DNA from: CAUPWF01 sp044425815
GTDB taxonomy: Bacteria; Bacillota; Clostridia; Lachnospirales; Lachnospiraceae
DNA length: 10,816 bases
NCBI GenBank assembly: GCA_044425815.1
Contig: JAWXVA010000078.1
Span: forward strand, 1-10,816
Reading direction: 5' to 3'
The translations under genes were made by a program, and so were the position numbers. Numbering within the stretch: the first letter of the stretch is position 1; every line of letters starts with the position of its first letter. Shown here in pieces: positions 7,301-10,816 of the stretch. The notes below the pieces were generated by a model. The model made no database searches. It was not told where the DNA came from and saw only the letters and a list, made by a program, of their open reading frames with translations.

Positions 7301-8476
7301 TTATTTAGAATACATATCGTATAATAATATTCCAATGCTTAATTTTGTTTGTATTTCTAAATCGGATAGATTTATTTTCAGTAATTCTTCTATCTTCTTC
7401 ACCTTATAATTAATAGTATTTCGATGGACGAATAATTCCGCTGCTGCCTCCTTAACACTGCCACTATGACGCAGATAGCATTTTAATGTCATTAATAAAT
7501 CTGTTTGATTTACTTCATCTTGCACGTGAATGGGCTCTATAATATCTGTAATATACTGTTTAATCACTTCGTTATCTTCGATTGCTAATAGCAATTTATG
7601 GACCCCTATATCATCATAAAATGAAATCTCTTGTTTCTGCGATTCACTGAAGATTCCAAACATCTTTTTTGACTGGTTATAGCTTTTATAAATATCCTCA
7701 ATCCCTTCATATTCCCCACCAACTGTCGTTCTCACATACTGGTCATCTGATAAGCCGCCTAATAACTGCCTCTTCGTATACTCCACAATTTGCTCAATAT
7801 CATTTCTATCATAATGAGCCATAGCTACTATAATTTCATCGTTTCTTATAATGATAACTGTATTTTTGTAATTATGTCGCAAGATTGCACGTAGCAAATT
7901 CTTATTATGGTTCATCCCTTTTGTAACAAATTCTTGCACCTGATTTTTCTGATACACCTTAATGATAGCAATACGATAACACCAACTAACATCGAACATT
8001 CGGTTCGTAAGTTGCTCCCGATATAGTTCTGGCTGACTAGGCATAAATATAGCGTTCTGCATGGCGGTCTCTAACTCAATACTTTTCGTTTCTGATACAG
8101 AAATCTCATGTGCAATAGTCCGCATAATCTCAGCCATATATATTTCCCACGGAACCTGAAAGATTGGAAAATCATGTTTGTTTGCAAATTCTATCACTTC
8201 TAATGGTATCTCCTGAATATATGGGCCTACATTAATAATCATAGCACTTGCATTATGTTCGTATGCTCCTTCTACAATCTCTATGAGCTTAATATCTTCT
8301 CCCATTCCTATTCCTGTAGTAACCGCAATTTCACCACCCTCTAGAAATGTAGAAAGTTCCACATTTTCCACCATGTGAATCCATGTCACCATATTATAAA
8401 TCCCATTATTTCCAGCTACAAGCACTACTTCCATGTCCCTGAATTTATTCATAACTTCTCGTAATATTATCCCCAC
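7301..8476 (-). CDS. PucR-family transcriptional regulator
   Basis: The product has 391 residues if it starts at GTG 8476, which has GGAGG seven bases upstream and gives the usual PucR opening (GIILREVM). Starts at 8482 or 8509 are in frame but worse placed. Residues 1-122 resemble the PucR N-terminal domain (WIHMVENVE, VTTGIGM, IINVGPY). The middle has the degenerate GGDEF-like region of CdaR-type regulators. The C-terminus holds the HTH_30 DNA-binding domain, TLKCYLRHSGSVKEAAAEL followed by FVHRNTINYKVKKIEELL. This family activates catabolism of purines, sugar acids and other nitrogen compounds. It lies between the two tau transcription units, so it probably controls one or both. The ligand is unknown; taurine or a pathway intermediate would fit. 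Confidence 0.9.
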   Translation of the reverse strand: MGIILREVMNKFRDMEVVLVAGNNGIYNMVTWIHMVENVELSTFLEGGEIAVTTGIGMGEDIKLIEIVEGAYEHNASAMIINVGPYIQEIPLEVIEFANKHDFPIFQVPWEIYMAEIMRTIAHEISVSETKSIELETAMQNAIFMPSQPELYREQLTNRMFDVSWCYRIAIIKVYQKNQVQEFVTKGMNHNKNLLRAILRHNYKNTVIIIRNDEIIVAMAHYDRNDIEQIVEYTKRQLLGGLSDDQYVRTTVGGEYEGIEDIYKSYNQSKKMFGIFSESQKQEISFYDDIGVHKLLLAIEDNEVIKQYITDIIEPIHVQDEVNQTDLLMTLKCYLRHSGSVKEAAAELFVHRNTINYKVKKIEELLKINLSDLEIQTKLSIGILLYDMYSK

Positions 8477-8527
8477 AACCATTCCTCCATCTTCCTGTTT
8501 TCTACACACTAGTCACATTCTATTCCA

Positions 8528-9229
8528 TTAGATATATACACTAAATCCTGATAGTAATAATAATACATACGTTATTTTCATAAATTTCTCCTGTGTAATA
8601 CGCTTCAGAATCCAATCCCCGATTAATACACCTCCCACTAGCGGAACCATGGAGATAAACGAAATTCTGATATTCGAAATCGTCGTATATTCTAAATTCT
8701 GCACAGCAAATACTACTCCTAATACAATCCAAATAGCCGAAACGGTTGCTCTAAATTCATACTTATCCTTAATTTTATCTGTAAGATAGATTACTAAAAA
8801 CGGTCCTCCCGATGCAAATAGCCCATGTAAGACACCCGCTAGAATCAAAATGATATTCATAAATTTATCTTGGATACTCACTTCTGTCTTCGCAAATAAT
8901 TTCCGTAGTGCTATAACAATAATCACTACCCCATACATATACAAAAGCAAAGTTGTATTAATCGTTCGATACACCACCATAGATAAAATAGTACCAATCG
9001 TCATCCAAATCAATGCATGTTTCAAGACCTCTCGGTTCACCTTCTTATAATCTTTTCCTACTATATAAATACTTGCTGCTGTCGCCACTGCATTGAGTGC
9101 AATTCTCGCCGGATCCATACCGATTAACTTAATGGAAAGAGGCATGGCAAGCATGGTCCCTGCAAATCCCGTAATCGCCTGAATGATATTGGTAAAGAAA
9201 ACTACGCCGTAATACATTATCTCGCTCAT
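8528..9229 (-). CDS. TauE/SafE-family membrane transporter (second copy)
   Basis: From ATG 9229, with AGGAG eight bases upstream, the protein has 233 residues. Two GTG codons at 9233-9238 are in frame but overlap the ribosome site spacing. It carries the TauE/SafE pattern in both halves: ITGFAGTMLAMP near 20-31 and HGLFASGGPFLVIYLTDK near 136-153, with multiple hydrophobic segments. It resembles the 505-1212 protein along its full length (shared GFAGT, GMDxAxxxLNA, RATVxxIWxVL and LLSGxS patterns). It heads a two-gene unit with pucR. Divergence between the copies suggests different substrates, for example sulfite or sulfoacetate here and isethionate there. One might also mediate uptake; direction cannot be read from sequence. 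Confidence 0.87.
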   Translation of the reverse strand: MSEIMYYGVVFFTNIIQAITGFAGTMLAMPLSIKLIGMDPARIALNAVATAASIYIVGKDYKKVNREVLKHALIWMTIGTILSMVVYRTINTTLLLYMYGVVIIVIALRKLFAKTEVSIQDKFMNIILILAGVLHGLFASGGPFLVIYLTDKIKDKYEFRATVSAIWIVLGVVFAVQNLEYTTISNIRISFISMVPLVGGVLIGDWILKRITQEKFMKITYVLLLLSGFSVYI

Positions 9230-9258
9230 ATTCACCACTCCTTTATTTTAGCTAAAAA

Positions 9259-9288
9259 AAGGCACTCGATTTTTCAATCAAGCGCCTT
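9259..9288 (-). terminator. Leader terminator hairpin upstream of the TauE-pucR unit (possible attenuator)
   Basis: On the minus strand AAGGCGCTTGATT pairs with AATCGAGTGCCTT (two G-U pairs) around a GAAA tetraloop, followed at once by seven T. The hairpin begins only about 10-15 bases after the predicted transcription start and 30 bases before the first gene. It is therefore either an attenuator or, if the promoter call is wrong, the terminator of the 9417-10133 gene. Confidence 0.75.
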
Positions 9289-9305
9289 TGCCGTTCTTTA
9301 AATAA

Positions 9306-9334
9306 ACTATATCAAAACTTAAACAAGGATACAA
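9306..9334 (-). promoter_or_regulatory. Sigma-A type promoter for the TauE-pucR unit
   Basis: The minus strand reads TTGTAT (9334-9329), a 17-base spacer, then TATAGT (9311-9306). The predicted start near 9299 gives a leader of about 70 bases that contains the hairpin at 9259-9288 and the ribosome site AAAGGAG. Confidence 0.6.
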
Positions 9335-9416
9335 TATTTATTTTTTACATAATTTTTCACATAAAGCAGAGAATTTTCTCCAATCATCACAATTTTATCT
9401 CGGTGGATCTTGTATT

Positions 9417-10133
9417 TCATAAGGTTGACCTGTCCATAATCCTACCATCTGTAATGTATCGTTCCGTAGCGTTAACTCTCATATAATTATTGTGCCATAA
9501 TTCTAGTTTCCCAGAGGGCAGCACAATAACTTTCCAGCAATCTTCTACTCCTTTTATTTTCATCTCATTAAGATTTTCGCAATAAAAATGAAATTTATTT
9601 TCCATTATAAACCTTCTAAGCTGTGATGTTTTTACATTATACTGATCAAAAAACTTGTTACTTAAAGGTACATTTTTAGCATGAGGTGCGCATCCTACCC
9701 TAACTAATAAACGACGCATACAATACGGACAATATTCTTTTCCAACAGGAAATTCCTCACTTCCTACTAAGTTACCGCCCTCGATTTCTTTTAACGTAGC
9801 ACAATCCTTATCATGTAACATTCCACCATCTTTTTCAAAGAAGAACAAATTTTTTTGATTTTCAAGAACGTGTTGTTTCAATGCTGTTTTTCTAATTTCT
9901 TCCTGTGATATAACTTTGGCTTTGTATACAATTTTATCCTTTTCTACACATGCTGTGCTACTTTCTCTCTCTAATCTTGATAAATCTAACATGTCCTTCA
10001 ACGGATCCCACATCTGTAGTTTGTGATCCCATGTCATCCCACCGTTTTTTGCAGATTCAATACTCTTTTTAAGTAATGACCAATTAGTATTAAATTGTTC
10101 TCCTGTAAGAAACACTTGATATAATGTCTTCAT
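9417..10133 (-). CDS. Unidentified protein with an H-x3-C / C-x2-C motif
   Basis: I do not recognise this family. From ATG 10133 it has 238 residues; a TTG at 10151 is an alternative, and neither has a good ribosome site. The N-terminal half is charged. A central segment holds LHDKDCATLKEI (His107, Cys111) and, about 24 residues later, EYCPYCMRR (Cys135, Cys138), a spacing that could bind zinc. The C-terminal part is rich in aromatic residues (KFHFYCEN, ELWHNNY). No signal peptide or membrane segment is seen. It is codirectional with the cluster but separated from it by 187 bases holding a promoter and terminator. It is probably a passenger and not part of the taurine pathway. The weak start leaves open a 5' truncation. 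Confidence 0.6.
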   Translation of the reverse strand: MKTLYQVFLTGEQFNTNWSLLKKSIESAKNGGMTWDHKLQMWDPLKDMLDLSRLERESSTACVEKDKIVYKAKVISQEEIRKTALKQHVLENQKNLFFFEKDGGMLHDKDCATLKEIEGGNLVGSEEFPVGKEYCPYCMRRLLVRVGCAPHAKNVPLSNKFFDQYNVKTSQLRRFIMENKFHFYCENLNEMKIKGVEDCWKVIVLPSGKLELWHNNYMRVNATERYITDGRIMDRSTL

Positions 10134-10295
10134 TTCCAACACACGTAACAAGATTTACTTTAGCATTGTTATAAAACCTCTGGTAGTCCCTATTTTATGA
10201 AAGTTCGTGGTACAGCTTCTTTTCGAACTCAACTTATAGTCAGTTAAACTCGTATTTAAAAAGTTCAGCTTAAATATTATGACTTATGTTAAAAC
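10134..10295. other. Gene-poor spacer
   Basis: AT-rich sequence with no convincing gene. A short inverted repeat AGTTCG/CGAACT (10202-10207 with 10224-10229) lies upstream of the 9417-10133 gene. I see only a weak TATAAC-like -10 and no clear -35. Confidence 0.4.
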
Positions 10296-10328
10296 GCATC
10301 AAGAATAGCAAATATCTACCCTTGATGC
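10296..10328 (-). terminator. Terminator after the small ORF at 10339-10557
   Basis: An 8-bp perfect stem GCATCAAG/CTTGATGC (10296-10303 with 10321-10328) has a 17-base loop. The plus strand has six T at 10329-10334, and the minus strand follows the stem with GTTTTAA, so it may work both ways. It begins about ten bases after the stop of the small ORF. Confidence 0.6.
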
Positions 10329-10338
10329 TTTTTTATTC

Positions 10339-10557
10339 TTAAGTGTTCAATAGTTTTTTTATACATTTTTCCTTCTCACTTGAATCTAACTTACCAAAAT
10401 AATACAAGACATCCTCGATTTTACCATCGCTTATGATGAGTTCGGCTTCATTTGATAGTAGCTTAAATTCAGTAATCGTTCCGGGCGATAAAAATTCAGG
10501 CAAAAATTTAGTTTTTTCTTTAAAGTTATGGATGCTACTACGTGATTTATCTCCCAA
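10339..10557 (-). CDS. Small unidentified ORF, possibly 5'-truncated by the right arm
   Basis: A 72-codon frame opens with TTG at 10557 and ends at a TAA at 10339-10341, followed by a terminator. The product is soluble and mixed-charge (for example IISDGKIEDVLYYFGKLDSSEKEKC), with no motif I recognise. The frame begins two bases inside the border of the right repeat arm. No ribosome site lies at a suitable distance: AGGAG is about 22 bases upstream, inside the arm. This suggests a real gene whose 5' end was replaced by the arm. A short complete gene using TTG is the alternative. Confidence 0.45.
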   Translation of the reverse strand: MGDKSRSSIHNFKEKTKFLPEFLSPGTITEFKLLSNEAELIISDGKIEDVLYYFGKLDSSEKEKCIKKLLNT

Positions 10558-10629
10558 ATGTAGATTAGCGAATTACAAACTCCTACATTCTAACTTATTC
10601 AGCAAATTAATTTATCCACTAAATAAAAA

Positions 10630-10675
10630 AAGGTTATGATTACATGCAAAAACATTTGCAAAGTATCATAACCTT
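10630..10675 (-). terminator. Hairpin in the right arm, probable terminator (mirror of 273-318)
   Basis: The same 11-bp outer stem and TGCAAA/TTTGCA inner stem as in the left arm, here followed on the minus strand by seven T. It faces into the cluster. Confidence 0.6.
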
Positions 10676-10707
10676 TTTGTATACTAGTTTTGTTACTAAA
10701 CATAAAA

Positions 10708-10745
10708 ATAGAGAAAACTCCCCTACCAAAGATTGTTTTCTCTAT
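10708..10745 (-). terminator. Inward-facing terminator in the right arm (mirror of 203-240)
   Basis: An 11-bp stem with a T run on the minus strand, identical to the left-arm copy. It would stop leftward transcription entering the cluster from outside. Confidence 0.65.
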
Positions 10746-10816
10746 CATCCATTTCATTCCACCATATATGAGGAATATACTTATGATACTAGATTTTCAC
10801 ATAACAAGCAAGGAAT

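Larger units (their letters stand above)
10559..10816 (-). repeat. Right arm of the long inverted repeat, cut by the window end
   Basis: The 258 bases are the reverse complement of 132-390, with one substitution (10695) and one indel in the A-rich tract near 10624-10630. The copy runs into the window edge, so the arm may be longer. The inner border at 10559 is sharp. The arms enclose 10,168 bases. Confidence 0.95.

Noticed and set aside
132..10816. CRISPR array or insertion-sequence transposase
   Set aside because: No short regularly spaced direct repeats and no DDE, tyrosine or serine recombinase motifs in any long frame; the only strong repeat is the two-arm inverted repeat.

Overview
The window is AT-rich and has strong GGAGG-type ribosome binding sites, a lipoprotein with a long acidic linker, and a NifI-like pair of PII proteins. 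These traits suggest an anaerobic member of the Clostridia, probably Lachnospiraceae; the family level is inference. Apart from a gene tail at the far left, every convincing gene lies on the minus strand, so the cluster reads from right to left.

Layout in transcription order. The interior of the right repeat arm holds a small unidentified ORF (10339-10557) and an unidentified Cys/His-motif protein (9417-10133). The first regulatory unit has a good sigma-A type promoter (9306-9334) and a leader terminator hairpin, followed by a TauE/SafE membrane protein (8528-9229) and a PucR-family regulator (7301-8476). The main operon starts with a second leader terminator and contains, in order: nifI1-like PII, nifI2-like PII, tauC permease, tauA binding lipoprotein, tauB ATPase, a class III aminotransferase, an iron-type alcohol dehydrogenase and a second TauE/SafE protein. 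It ends in a perfect 18-bp-stem terminator that overlaps the last codons.

Read together, the genes describe taurine use as a nitrogen source. TauABC imports taurine, the transaminase moves the amino group to an oxo acid and gives sulfoacetaldehyde, the dehydrogenase reduces that to isethionate, and a TauE-family protein probably exports the sulfonate. No C-S cleaving enzyme (Xsc, or the glycyl-radical isethionate lyase IslA) is present. Two PII proteins of the type normally tied to nitrogenase sit at the head of this operon, suggesting direct 2-oxoglutarate/adenylate control of taurine uptake or metabolism.

The whole cluster is enclosed by a long, nearly identical inverted repeat: 132-390 matches the reverse complement of 10559-10816, with one substitution and one indel, and the right arm is cut by the window edge. 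Each arm carries two hairpin terminators facing inward. Apparently truncated reading frames abut both inner arm borders. The 10.2-kb interior may therefore be an invertible or mobile nitrogen-scavenging cassette. Inversion or mobility is inference; the repeat itself is seen directly.
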